NCBI RefSeq assembly: GCF_000725485.1
Contig: NZ_JOAG01000054.1
Location: 1-64,000 of the forward strand
Direction of reading: 5' to 3'
From: Nonomuraea candida
GTDB taxonomy: Bacteria > Actinomycetota > Actinomycetes > Streptosporangiales > Streptosporangiaceae
Length of the DNA: 64,000 bases
Shown: piece after piece, positions 56,661-64,000 of the stretch
How positions within the stretch are numbered: the stretch's first letter is position 1
Layout of the letters: every line of letters starts with the position of its first letter
Notes under the pieces: model-generated
The model's database searches: none
What the model was told of the DNA's origin: nothing
The model's input: the letters and a program-made list of their open reading frames with translations, nothing else
Translations under genes and position numbers: made by a program

Positions 56661-57173
56661 TCAGACGCCGAACGCGGCCGGGTAGCGGATGGTGCCCGCC
56701 GGCACCGGCAGGGCCGGGTCGAAGACGAGCGCCATCATGTACTTGTCCTCGACCTCGAAGGGCGGCCTGATGCCGTGGCGCGAGGCCGGGACGAACCCGA
56801 AGCGCGGGTAATACTCGGCGTGGCCGAGGACCAGGACCAGGTTCTCGCCCTGCTCCCGGGCGGCGTCCAGGGCCGCGCGGATGACCGCGGAGCCGGCGCC
56901 GCTGCGCTGGATCTCGGGCCGTACGGCGCACGGGCCCAGCGCGAGGGCCGGGGCGTCGTCGACGTGGCAGCGCGTGAGCAGCGCGAAGCCGGCGACGGAG
57001 CCGTCCGGCTCCCGCGCGACCCACGACAGGCCCGGCAGCCAGGCGGCCGGGTCGGCGCGCAGCGCCTCGACCAGGTCGGCCTCCTGCGAGGTGGGGAAGG
57101 CCGCGAGGTTGACCTCCCGGATCCCGGCGAGGTCGGCGGGGGTCTCGGGGCTGGTGATCCAGGAAGTGCTCAT
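56661..57173 (-). CDS. GNAT-family N-acetyltransferase
   Basis: 170 residues from ATG 57173. The acetyl-CoA-binding loop is VRPEIQRSGAGSAVIRAALD (Q/R-x-x-G-x-G/A) and the domain ends with VLVLGHAEYYPRFGFVPASR, the pattern of YhbS-type small-molecule acetyltransferases. Its ATG overlaps the stop of the methyltransferase gene (ATGA), so rsgA, methyltransferase and acetyltransferase form a tightly coupled operon. The substrate is unknown. Confidence 0.92.
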   Translation of the reverse strand: MSTSWITSPETPADLAGIREVNLAAFPTSQEADLVEALRADPAAWLPGLSWVAREPDGSVAGFALLTRCHVDDAPALALGPCAVRPEIQRSGAGSAVIRAALDAAREQGENLVLVLGHAEYYPRFGFVPASRHGIRPPFEVEDKYMMALVFDPALPVPAGTIRYPAAFGV

Positions 57174-58048
57174 CGGTGGTTCACGTCCGTTTCTGTGCTC
57201 GCCCGCGGACGCAGGACATAGCCGGTGTACTGGTAGTCGGCGCCGTGCTCGCGGCGCATGGCGATCTCTTCGAGGGTGGCCGCGACCGCTTCGCGCATGC
57301 CGGCCACGGCCGGGTCGGCGGCGCGGGCCCGTTCGGACAGCGGCGTGTAGTACTCCTCGAACCAGTCGTCGTCGGGCAGCGGGTGCACCGCGACGACCGC
57401 GTATCCGGCGGCGCGGGCCGCGGCGACGTTCTCGTCGCGGGTGCGCAGCCGGTAGTTCCTCTCCCAGAACGCCCGCGCCGCGGCGGACGGGGAGCCGGTG
57501 GCCCGTTCGCATTCGGTGACGACCATGGCGCCGCCGGGGGCGAGCAGCCGCCGCCAGGAGCGCAGCGCCAGGTCGAAGCCGAGATGGTAGATGGAGCCTT
57601 CCGCCCAGATCAGGTCGAAGCTCTCATCGGGGAAGGGCATGTCCGCCATGGACGCCCGCACCGTGCGCACGGCGTGGCCGACGCCCCGGGCGGCGGCGGC
57701 GCGGGTCAGCTCGTCGAGGAACGGCTGGTGCAGGTCGAGCGCCGTGACCTCGGCGGCGGCCTGCTCGGCCAGCACCAGGGAGGCGCGGCCGGGCCCGCAG
57801 CCGACGTCCAGCGCGCGCGGGCGCGGCGGAAGCGGCCCGGCCAGGGCGAGCAGGCGGCGGGTGGTCGCGTCGGAGCCCGGCCCCTGCCGGGGCAGGCCGG
57901 CGTGCAGGGCGAAGAACGCCGCCACGACGGCATCACCGCCCGCGCCGTGCCCAGAGGTTGCGGCGTTCGTGGGGATAGTGGGTGAGGTGTTGTCGTCCGG
58001 GCCGGGGCCAGGCCCGGCCGCTGGGGCCGGGGTGGGGATATCGGTCAT
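57170..58048 (-). CDS. SAM-dependent class I methyltransferase
   Basis: 292 residues. SAM motif I is ALDVGCGPGRASLVLAEQAA, followed by VTALDLHQPFLDEL (acidic end of strand 2) and FDLIWAEGSIYHLGFDLAL. An N-terminal Pro/Gly/Ala-rich extension of about 35 residues is probably disordered. The protein starts inside the end of rsgA (ATGA overlap, 58045-58048). The target may be a small molecule or translation component; nothing in the sequence decides. Confidence 0.92.
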   Translation of the reverse strand: MTDIPTPAPAAGPGPGPDDNTSPTIPTNAATSGHGAGGDAVVAAFFALHAGLPRQGPGSDATTRRLLALAGPLPPRPRALDVGCGPGRASLVLAEQAAAEVTALDLHQPFLDELTRAAAARGVGHAVRTVRASMADMPFPDESFDLIWAEGSIYHLGFDLALRSWRRLLAPGGAMVVTECERATGSPSAAARAFWERNYRLRTRDENVAAARAAGYAVVAVHPLPDDDWFEEYYTPLSERARAADPAVAGMREAVAATLEEIAMRREHGADYQYTGYVLRPRASTETDVNHR

Positions 58049-59145
58049 GACTGCCGGTCCCTGAACTTGTAGGTCGCGCGCAGATGGCTGGTGATCGCCT
58101 TCTGCCGGTCGGTACGCTCGCCCCGTAGCCGGGCGTCGGCCCGCGAGGCCGCCCAGGCGTTCTCGCGTTGCAGCTTGCGATAGTTGTCCAGGCGGCGCCG
58201 GGGCAGCTCGCCCGCCTCGATGGCGGCTTGGACGGCGCAGCCCGGCTCGGTCTCGTGCGCGCAGTCGCCGAAGCGGCAGCCGGTCGCCAGCCGTTCGATC
58301 TCGGCGAAGACCTGTTCCAGGCCGTCGGCGGCGTCGTACAGGCTGATCGTGCGCAGGCCGGGCGTGTCGATGAGGACGCCGCCGCCGGGCAGCGGGACCA
58401 GCTCGCGGCGGACGGTGGTGTGGCGGCCCTTGCCGTCCTGCGCCCGCACCTCGCCGATGTCCAGCCGCCGCTCGCCGAGCAGGGCGTTGCCCAGGCTGGA
58501 CTTGCCCGCGCCCGACGAGCCGAGCAGGACCGTGGTGCCGCCCGTCAGCCTGGCGGCCAGCACGTCGAGGTTCTGGCCGGTGGCCACGCTGGTGACCAGC
58601 ACGTCCACGCCCGGCGCCAGCGCGCTCGCCTCGCTCTGCGCGGCGGCGACGCCGGCGGGGCCGGCCAGGTCGGCCAGGTCGGCCTTGGTCAGGACGATCA
58701 GCGGCGTGGCGCCGCTGTCCCAGGCCAGGGCCAGCAGCCGCTCCAGCCGGGCGGCGGCCGGCGGGGCGGTCAGGGGGACGGCGACGACGACAGTGTCGAC
58801 GTTGGCGGCCAGCACCTGCCCGTGGGAGGAGCGCGACGCCGACGCGCGCACGATCGTGCCGTGGCGTGGCAGCAGGGCCACGAGGGCCGGTTCGGGACCG
58901 GGACGCAGCGCCGCCCAGTCACCGGTGCAGGGGGCGAGGAGCGGGTCCGGTGAGTACAGCGCCGTGAGATCGGCGCGTACGGGGCCGGATTCGGTGATCG
59001 CGTCGCACCGGCCGCGATCGACGCGGGCGATCCGGGCCGGCACCAGGCCGGCCGCGCGGTGTGCGGCGAAGGAGTGGTCGAGTGATTCCGTCCATCCGTA
59101 CCGGGACAGATCGGCACCGGAAGGATCGGTGAAGAAGTTCGGCAA
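58045..59145 (-). CDS. rsgA: Ribosome small-subunit-dependent GTPase RsgA
   Basis: 366 residues. The circularly permuted GTPase order is seen: G4 VLTKADL precedes G1 LLGSSGAGKSSLGNALLG, then G2/G3 GKGRHTTVRR and IDTPGLR. An OB-fold region lies N-terminal. A zinc motif CRFGDCAHETEPGC follows, then a basic helix. RsgA checks 30S subunit maturation. The start is a rare TTG (59145) with AAGGTG 8 nt upstream, suggesting low or regulated translation. A leader peptide and a hairpin precede it. Confidence 0.93.
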   Translation of the reverse strand: MPNFFTDPSGADLSRYGWTESLDHSFAAHRAAGLVPARIARVDRGRCDAITESGPVRADLTALYSPDPLLAPCTGDWAALRPGPEPALVALLPRHGTIVRASASRSSHGQVLAANVDTVVVAVPLTAPPAAARLERLLALAWDSGATPLIVLTKADLADLAGPAGVAAAQSEASALAPGVDVLVTSVATGQNLDVLAARLTGGTTVLLGSSGAGKSSLGNALLGERRLDIGEVRAQDGKGRHTTVRRELVPLPGGGVLIDTPGLRTISLYDAADGLEQVFAEIERLATGCRFGDCAHETEPGCAVQAAIEAGELPRRRLDNYRKLQRENAWAASRADARLRGERTDRQKAITSHLRATYKFRDRQS

Positions 59146-59197
59146 CGTGAGACACCTTGCGGGAAGGGGCCCCGACGAGACGCACGGAACCAGCCGC

Positions 59198-59222
59198 GCC
59201 CGACGAGCCGGACGGCTCGGGC
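59198..59222 (-). terminator. Attenuator-like hairpin upstream of rsgA
   Basis: GCCC-GAC-GAGCCG / CGGCTC-GGGC with a 2-nt loop and a 3-nt bulge, between the leader ORF stop (59239) and the rsgA TTG (59145). It could terminate transcription early or shape the leader. Confidence 0.5.
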
Positions 59223-59238
59223 ACGGGGAAGAGGTGGG

Positions 59239-59307
59239 TCAGACCGGGGCCCGGGACGTGAGGAATGTCCGGGCGCTGCACACGGCAGCGGTCTTCACCG
59301 CGGTCAT
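59239..59307 (-). CDS. 22-residue leader peptide upstream of rsgA
   Basis: ATG 59307 behind the strong site GGGAGGTGAGG encodes MTAVKTAAVCSARTFLTSRA then PV and a stop. TAGGCT (59355-59360, minus strand) is a fitting -10 about 50 bp upstream. The peptide has one Cys and is basic. Its ribosome-binding site is far better than that of rsgA itself. It stands alone before the hairpin and rsgA, which suggests a regulatory leader. Confidence 0.55.
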   Translation of the reverse strand: MTAVKTAAVCSARTFLTSRAPV

Positions 59308-59532
59308 CAAGCCTCACCTCCCTCTCCATCCGAGATCCAACTCCGACAGCGGCAGCCTAGCATCCCCCGCGACCCGCCCCGAACGAGGTCGCGCCCCGCA
59401 CCGGGAGCCCCGCGGGTGCCCGATCCTTACCAAATCCGGCGCTTCGTACGGGAAGAGGTGGAGATTCGCCCGGGAAGCCCCAGGGAGGACCGCGCGAACG
59501 ACGCGGAGTGCCAGCAGCTCGAAGGGGCGAAC

Positions 59533-59778
59533 ATGACCAGCCGGCCACAGAACGGGAAAGACCAGCCGACCGAACGCGGCGGAAGCGAGGAGACCGCCGG
59601 CGCGCCGCTGACCCCGGCGGAGGAGGAGACGTCGCGGCGTCCGGCGGGCACCACCCCGGGCGTCACCCCCGACGGCGGCGGGCCCGACGACGAGGACGAG
59701 GACGAAGAAGACGAGGACGACGAGGACGGCAAAGCCTTCAAGCGGCTCAAAGAGCTCAACCCCGACGACTTCGAGTAG
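59533..59778 (+). CDS. Small acidic hypothetical protein
   Basis: 81 residues from ATG 59533 (GAAGGGG upstream). A longer start at GTG 59416 is possible but its extra sequence has no ribosome-binding site. The protein is hydrophilic, with a run of about 17 Asp/Glu (59688-59735) followed by KAFKRLKELNPDDFE. It resembles disordered acidic proteins found across actinomycetes, perhaps a chaperone- or DNA-mimic-like role. Unknown function. Confidence 0.6.
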   Translation: MTSRPQNGKDQPTERGGSEETAGAPLTPAEEETSRRPAGTTPGVTPDGGGPDDEDEDEEDEDDEDGKAFKRLKELNPDDFE

Positions 59779-59829
59779 CCGCGACCGCCGCGGAGCGGGC
59801 GAGGGACCGGCCACCGGCCCCTCGCCCGC

Positions 59830-60819
59830 TCACCCGGCCTCCCGCAGCCTCCCGCGCGGCGCCCGACCTCCCGCAGCCTCCCGCGCGGCGCCCGACCTCC
59901 CGCAGCCTCCCGCGCGGCGCCCGACCTCCCGCCGGTAGCCGAGGCGTCCGCGGGTCGCGATGAGCACCAGGACGGCCGCCGTGGTGCCCGCGAGCAGCGT
60001 GACCTGGCTCGCTTGGTCGGGGGTGGCGAGCGAGGGGAACATGTCCGTGTACGCGATCGACATGAAGTTGTTGACGCTGACGTGCAGCAGCATGACCAGC
60101 GGCAGGCTCTGCCCGGTCCGGTTGAACACCCAGGTCACGACCACGCTGAACATGCAGGTGAAGCCGAGGAACATGCCGGCCCGCGCCCAGGTGACGTCCG
60201 GCCACCCGCCCCACTCGCTCAGGAACAGCGGCAGGTGCCAGACGCCCCACAGCGGGCCGAGGATGACGGTGGCGCCCAGCGGGCCGAATTTGTCCTGCAT
60301 GCGGGCCAGGGCGAAGTCCCGCCAGCCGGGCTCCTCCGCGAGCCCCGTGGTGACCATCTGGAGCAGCAGCCCGGGCACGTACGCGACCAGCACCACGACC
60401 GGCGGCAGGCGCACCTCTCCGTCGGCCACCGCGGCGGCGGTGAGGATGATGGCGGCGGGCACTCCGAGGGCGGTCACGAGGTACCAGACCCAGCTCACCC
60501 GCCACTTGGTCATCCGCCCGATCCAGCGGCGGACGCCCTCCTTGCCTTCGGTGATCCTGGTCACGAGGTAGGCGGCGAAGATGGGGCCGAGGTAGGCGCC
60601 GGGCAGGACCCCGAGGAACTGCGTGGTGCCGAGCAGGACGGGGAAGCGGAAGTCCAGGACCCCGAGGCCGTTCGCCGACAGCACGTAGGGCAGCCAGACG
60701 ATCCAGCTCAGCACGTTGGCCAGGAGGAAGAAGCTGACCAGCGGACGGCGGCGGACGAAGCCGGTGAACCCGGCCCGGCCGGGGTGCTGCTCGGTGGCGG
60801 GCTGACTGTTGACGGCCAT
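59830..60819 (-). CDS. CPBP-family intramembrane protease
   Basis: 329 residues from ATG 60819 (AAGGGAACTGAG upstream). About eight helices. The CPBP motifs are GLAEEPGWRDFAL (EExxxR), GPLWGVWHLPLFLSEW (second metal His) and LLHVSVNNFMSIA (third motif). In prokaryotes such proteases act in immunity to self-made bacteriocins or in membrane protein turnover. The C-terminus (about 30 residues, RAGGCGRSGAAREAAGGR) is encoded by 29-bp tandem repeats and differs in frame between copies, so the original end was near residue 298. Confidence 0.88.
   Translation of the reverse strand: MAVNSQPATEQHPGRAGFTGFVRRRPLVSFFLLANVLSWIVWLPYVLSANGLGVLDFRFPVLLGTTQFLGVLPGAYLGPIFAAYLVTRITEGKEGVRRWIGRMTKWRVSWVWYLVTALGVPAAIILTAAAVADGEVRLPPVVVLVAYVPGLLLQMVTTGLAEEPGWRDFALARMQDKFGPLGATVILGPLWGVWHLPLFLSEWGGWPDVTWARAGMFLGFTCMFSVVVTWVFNRTGQSLPLVMLLHVSVNNFMSIAYTDMFPSLATPDQASQVTLLAGTTAAVLVLIATRGRLGYRREVGRRAGGCGRSGAAREAAGGRAPRGRLREAG
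59839..59925. repeat. Three 29-bp repeats within the 3' end of the CPBP gene
   Basis: Identical copies at 59839-59867, 59868-59896 and 59897-59925 with the core CTCCCGCAGCCTCCCGCGCG. The unit is not a multiple of three, so each copy shifts the frame, and the gene's stop now lies after the array. Confidence 0.9.
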
Positions 60820-61094
60820 TCTCAGTTCCCTTGGGGAGCGCTTGACGGACAGCGCCCAGCACATCAGCCGCGAACCCTCCCCGTCGTTCCCGCGTACGCC
60901 CCAACAGCGGTATAGCCAGGGGTACCACCGCGAGCCGGACCGAGCAGCCGGCCATCGGGCCGGCACGAGCATCCTGGGATCAGAACCCCGCCTGCCCGCG
61001 GCGGCGAACGTCAACCACCAGTCATCCCGAGCGGCGATCGCCGGGACGCGGAAACGAAGATTGCCCGCGCCGGCGACGGGGTAGCGCCTGGGCC

Positions 61095-62072
61095 ATGCGA
61101 CTAGGCGTGCTCGACATCGGCAGCAACACCGCACATCTGCGCATAGCCGACCTCAGGGCGGGCTACCCGCCGCAACCGGTGGCCACGCTGAAGCGCCGCG
61201 TCCGGCTGGCCGAGGCGACCAGCAGGGAGGGGGTCGTCGCGCGGGCGGCGATCGACCGGCTGACCGAGGCCGTCGCGGAGGCCGCCGCCGTCGCGGCCCG
61301 GCACCGGGTGCAGGAGCTGGTGCCGTACGCCACCGCGGCCGTCCGCGACGCCGCCAACCGCGACGCGATCCTGGCCGAGATCCGGGCCGTCACCGGCGTC
61401 CGCGTCGGCTACCTCCAGGCCGAGCAGGAGGCCAGGCTGACGTTCCTGGCCGCCAGGCACTGGCACGGCTGGTCCGCCGGGCCCATCCTGCTGGCCGACA
61501 TCGGCGGCGGTTCGATGGAGCTCGCGTACGGCAGCGGCGAGACCCCGGAGCTGGCGCTGTCCCTCCCCCTGGGCGCCGGCCGGCTGACCCGCCACCGCCT
61601 GCCGGACCCGGACCGGGTGAAGAAGAAGCACCGCAGGCGGCTGCGCGAGTACGTGGAGTCGGTGCTGGCCCAGGGCATCGGCGAGATCTCCGCCAGGCAC
61701 CGCGCCGGCCCCGCCACCCCGGTCGCCACATCCAGGACGTTCTCCCAGCTCGCCCGCCTGTGCGGCGCCCCGAAGGCCGAGCACGGTCCCTACGTCGCCC
61801 GCGAGCTGCGCCGCGCCGACCTGCCCGCGGCCATCGACCTCCTGGCCCGCAGAACCCCTGCCGAACGCGCCCGGCTCCCCGGCGTCTCGGCCGCCCGCGC
61901 CCGGCAGATCCTCGCGGGCGCCATCGTCGCCGACGCCACCCTGACCGCCCTGAACCTCCCGTCCGTCCGCATCTGCCCCTGGGCTCTGCGCGAGGGCATC
62001 CTGCTCGACCGCCTCCACCACACGGTCGGCCGCACCCGCCACCTGACCCTCATCCACACCGAAAGCGCCTGA
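61095..62072 (+). CDS. Ppx/GppA-family exopolyphosphatase
   Basis: 325 residues. Actin-like ATPase fold: MRLGVLDIGSNTAHLRIADL (phosphate 1), PYATAAVRDAANRD, LLADIGGGSMELAYGSGETP (phosphate 2) and SLPLGAGRLTRHRL. The C-terminal part has LPGVSAARARQILAGAIVAD. It would split phosphate from polyphosphate or pppGpp. The start has TAGCGC, an imperfect -10, 7 nt upstream and no ribosome-binding site. It stands alone. Similar short (about 310-330 residue) Ppx proteins occur as Ppx1 in actinobacteria. Confidence 0.92.
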   Translation: MRLGVLDIGSNTAHLRIADLRAGYPPQPVATLKRRVRLAEATSREGVVARAAIDRLTEAVAEAAAVAARHRVQELVPYATAAVRDAANRDAILAEIRAVTGVRVGYLQAEQEARLTFLAARHWHGWSAGPILLADIGGGSMELAYGSGETPELALSLPLGAGRLTRHRLPDPDRVKKKHRRRLREYVESVLAQGIGEISARHRAGPATPVATSRTFSQLARLCGAPKAEHGPYVARELRRADLPAAIDLLARRTPAERARLPGVSAARARQILAGAIVADATLTALNLPSVRICPWALREGILLDRLHHTVGRTRHLTLIHTESA

Positions 62073-62115
62073 CTCGAAAGCCTGGGGCGCGGCGGGTGCC
62101 GGGGCTCGTGGCCGA

Positions 62116-62859
62116 TCAGTGGATCGGATGGAGTGGTGACGTACGGGTGCGGGGGTCGTTCTCCGGGTGGTCGGGCACCTGCTGGGCGGCGGTGTAGGCG
62201 GCGTCGCGGACCTCGTTCAGCCAGCCGGCGGGGCGCAGCCCCGGGATCGGGTGCCGGAGGGGGTTGAAGCGGGTCGGGTGCTCGTCGTCCGGCAGCGCCG
62301 GGGCGGACAGGTGGGCCTGGCCGAAGGGCCGCCACGGCCCCGAGGGGGCGGCGGCGAGGAGTTCGAGCACGAGCGGGCCGGACTCGGCGGCCCGGGCCGG
62401 CGCGCCGAACGTGGCGGGCAGCGCGCCCGGCGTGTGCAGCACCGCGCCCAGCAGCACCCTCCGGTCACCCGCCTGGTACGGGAACAGGCACCCGTACATG
62501 CCCGTCCACCGGACCGCGGGCCGCAGCAGGCGTCGTCCCAGCGGGCCGTGGCCCGTGGTGGCCAGCAGCAGCTCGGCCGTGGTGTCGTCCTGCCGCCAGC
62601 GGAACGCGATGCCGAGGATGTCGGGCAGCGGCGGCGGCACCCCGACGGAGCGGGACAGCCGGGCGATGCCGCGCAGGTCCGCCGGCTGGTCGAGGAAGGG
62701 GACGCCACACGGTCGCCGCATCCCGTGCAGGCGCAGGTGCGCGTCGAGGACGAGCCCGGACGGGTGCAGCGGCCGCCCCCGTCGCAACCGGGCCGCCGTG
62801 CCGAAGCCCGCCGCCAGTCCCGACCTCGCCAAGGACGTCCACGGCCGTTCCATGGCCAC
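62116..62859 (-). CDS. Uncharacterised protein (catalase-core-like family?)
   Basis: 247 residues from ATG 62859 (GAGGGG upstream; ATG 62853 is also possible). No signal or membrane segment. Conserved-looking blocks are RPLHPSGLVLDAHLRLHG, CGVPFLDQP, ARLSRSVGVPPPLPDILGIA and LTPG-like HTPGALPATFG. The pattern resembles an actinobacterial family, annotated variously, that shares a heme-catalase-like core. I cannot confirm heme binding because no proximal Tyr motif is obvious. It is convergent with the Ppx gene. The first residues could bind membranes weakly. Confidence 0.6.
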   Translation of the reverse strand: MAMERPWTSLARSGLAAGFGTAARLRRGRPLHPSGLVLDAHLRLHGMRRPCGVPFLDQPADLRGIARLSRSVGVPPPLPDILGIAFRWRQDDTTAELLLATTGHGPLGRRLLRPAVRWTGMYGCLFPYQAGDRRVLLGAVLHTPGALPATFGAPARAAESGPLVLELLAAAPSGPWRPFGQAHLSAPALPDDEHPTRFNPLRHPIPGLRPAGWLNEVRDAAYTAAQQVPDHPENDPRTRTSPLHPIH

Positions 62860-63003
62860 CCCTCACCGTCGCCGAACCACGTCCACGCGACCAGCCACGT
62901 CAGTGCCCCAGGTCAGAGCCATGTGTCCGAGCGCGTTCATGTGACGGCTGCTACCCCGGAGGACGCTGGGGAATCACCGGGCGGGCGATGACGGAGCCGC
63001 CGG

Positions 63004-63945
63004 TCAGCCGGCGGTCTTCTGGCCTGCGACCTGGCCGGCGACCTGGGCGGCGACCTGGGCGGCGACGCGCTCGATGGCCTTGACGGCGACCTCCGGCTCG
63101 TCGACGTAGATGTAGTGGGCGCTCTTCGCGGCCGTGCTCAGCCTGCTGCCGCCGGAGATCGCCAGCCACTTGCGCTGGCCCTCGGCCCAGGCCCGCTCCA
63201 GACGCTGCCCGTACTGGGGGACCTCGGCGAGGTACTGCTTGCCGTGCTGGATCACCTCCACCGGGATGTCACCGGCGGGGCGCACCTTGCCGTCCGGGAT
63301 GGCCAGCTTCTCGGGGTTGTTGCCCTGGAACACCGCGAGGTTCTGCGCGCGCAGCTCGGCCGCCGGGCCCTTGGCCGACTCGGGGATGGCCTTGGCGATG
63401 TCGTCGGCCATGGTGGGCGAGGTGGCGTCCATGAGGACCAGCCCCTTGACCCTGTCCTGGTGGTCGGGGGCGTACCTGGCGGCGATGAGCCCGCCCAGCG
63501 AGTGCCCGGCCAGGACGACCGGGGCGTCCCCGGCGACGCGGTCGAGCACGCCGGTCAGGGTCTTCCCCACGCCGGCCAGGTCCTGCGGGCCCTCGGGCTG
63601 GTCGCTCGCACCCGAGCCGAGCCGGTCGTAGGAGCAGACCCGGTTCTTCCCGCTCAGCGCCTTCTGGAGGGCGGCCAGCTTGTCCAGCCCGTCGCCCGCG
63701 CCGTGCAGCAGGACGACGACCGGCTTGCCCTTCTCCTGGTCGCCCGCGCAGGACACGTTCACCGACCGGCCCGCAACCTTGATCTTCTCGGTCCCGTCGA
63801 TGGGGGCGGCGCCCGCGCTCCGCGAGGTCGCCGGGGCCATGGGGTCCCAGTTCTCCAGCGACTCGCCGCTGCAGCCGGTGAGCCCGGCGCCGAGCGCGGT
63901 GCAGCAGAGTGCGGTCACTACGGATGCCCTGACCTTGGCGAGCAT
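63004..63945 (-). CDS. Alpha/beta-hydrolase lipoprotein
   Basis: 313 residues. Signal peptide with lipobox LTGC (Cys25), so the enzyme is anchored outside the membrane. The hydrolase fold shows VVVLLHGAGDGLDKL (oxyanion hole), the nucleophile GHSLGGLIA, VLMDATSP and a C-terminal His in SAHYIYVDEPEV. The end repeats VAAQVAAQVAGQVAGQ, from 12-bp DNA repeats. GAGGACAC precedes the ATG. It is probably an esterase or haloperoxidase-type hydrolase of unknown substrate. Confidence 0.9.
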   Translation of the reverse strand: MLAKVRASVVTALCCTALGAGLTGCSGESLENWDPMAPATSRSAGAAPIDGTEKIKVAGRSVNVSCAGDQEKGKPVVVLLHGAGDGLDKLAALQKALSGKNRVCSYDRLGSGASDQPEGPQDLAGVGKTLTGVLDRVAGDAPVVLAGHSLGGLIAARYAPDHQDRVKGLVLMDATSPTMADDIAKAIPESAKGPAAELRAQNLAVFQGNNPEKLAIPDGKVRPAGDIPVEVIQHGKQYLAEVPQYGQRLERAWAEGQRKWLAISGGSRLSTAAKSAHYIYVDEPEVAVKAIERVAAQVAAQVAGQVAGQKTAG

Positions 63946-64000
63946 GTGTCCTCCAGTGAAAGAACGGCGAAAGGAGCGGCGCCTGGCGGTTCCGCCCGGC

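Noticed and set aside
60825..60850. LacI-type operator (GGAGCGCTTG) upstream of the CPBP protease
   Set aside because: The dyad is imperfect and there is no sugar-related gene or second copy to support it.
1..64000. tRNA, rRNA, insertion sequences, prophage or integration sites
   Set aside because: I looked for transposase or integrase motifs, terminal inverted repeats and tRNA-like cloverleaf sequences by eye and found none. A tRNA search and profile search would be needed to exclude them fully.

Overview
The window is very GC-rich DNA (roughly 70-75 percent by eye) with GTG and TTG starts, G/C third codon positions, Lsr2, WhiB-free actinobacterial regulators, ECF41 and ECF42 sigma factors and many leaderless promoters. 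This points to the chromosome of a filamentous actinomycete, most likely a Streptosporangiaceae-type organism such as Nonomuraea (inference; no rRNA or other marker is present). I see no tRNA, rRNA, CRISPR array, insertion sequence, prophage or attachment site. The region looks like accessory, catabolic and regulatory chromosome rather than a mobile island.

Layout. 1-1.4 kb: a tandem repeat, an N-terminally truncated AlkZ/YcaQ-like gene and an SMR transporter. 1.4-6.6 kb: a secreted alpha/beta hydrolase and TetR regulator, divergent from a complete P450 electron-transfer cassette (FAD reductase, P450, [3Fe-4S] ferredoxin). 6.6-10.5 kb: an Rrf2 regulator divergent from an NAD(P)-binding protein and a cyclase-family hydrolase, then small secreted and unknown proteins. 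10.5-13.2 kb: lsr2, a 1-kb noncoding stretch and a secreted ricin-pectate lyase. 13.2-17.9 kb: a membrane protein, a two-component system and an ABC-F protein with a leader peptide. 17.9-21.3 kb: a membrane-anchored serine protease, a CE4-CBM2 deacetylase with xylan-type operators, and a pterin dehydratase. 21.4-28.6 kb: malate:quinone oxidoreductase with a GntR regulator, small proteins, a UspA scar, lexA, and an LVIVD/DUF305 divergent pair.

28.8-34.7 kb: a flavin monooxygenase, the DGPF(YCII)-ECF42 pair, an SDR/MerR pair and a MarR/membrane-protein pair. 34.7-42.7 kb: divergent GT9 glycosyltransferases, two MFS transporters, a GT2 remnant and a GT39-type mannosyltransferase. 42.7-49.1 kb: a second two-component system, a CHRD-domain protein and an acyl-CoA dehydrogenase/CoA-transferase/LysR module. 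49.2-56.6 kb: a transmembrane Ser/Thr kinase with a hemopexin-like extracellular domain, a Pro/Gly-rich membrane protein, a patatin, a DUF4132 remnant and an ECF41-flavoprotein pair. 56.6-64 kb: an rsgA-methyltransferase-GNAT operon with a leader peptide, a CPBP protease, Ppx/GppA, an unknown protein and a lipoprotein hydrolase.

Three themes cut across the window. First, at least eleven genes have a TANNNT -10 hexamer 6-7 nt before the start codon and no Shine-Dalgarno sequence, so leaderless expression is common here. Second, short tandem repeats (10-33 bp units) sit at gene ends and in intergenic DNA at eight or more sites, and related expansions occur inside genes. Third, several genes are truncated exactly where they meet a neighbour, which suggests repeated local deletions. 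The most interesting single item is the ABC-F gene at 16137-17780, preceded by a seven-codon leaderless ORF whose codons are perfectly complementary to the ABC-F ribosome-binding site.
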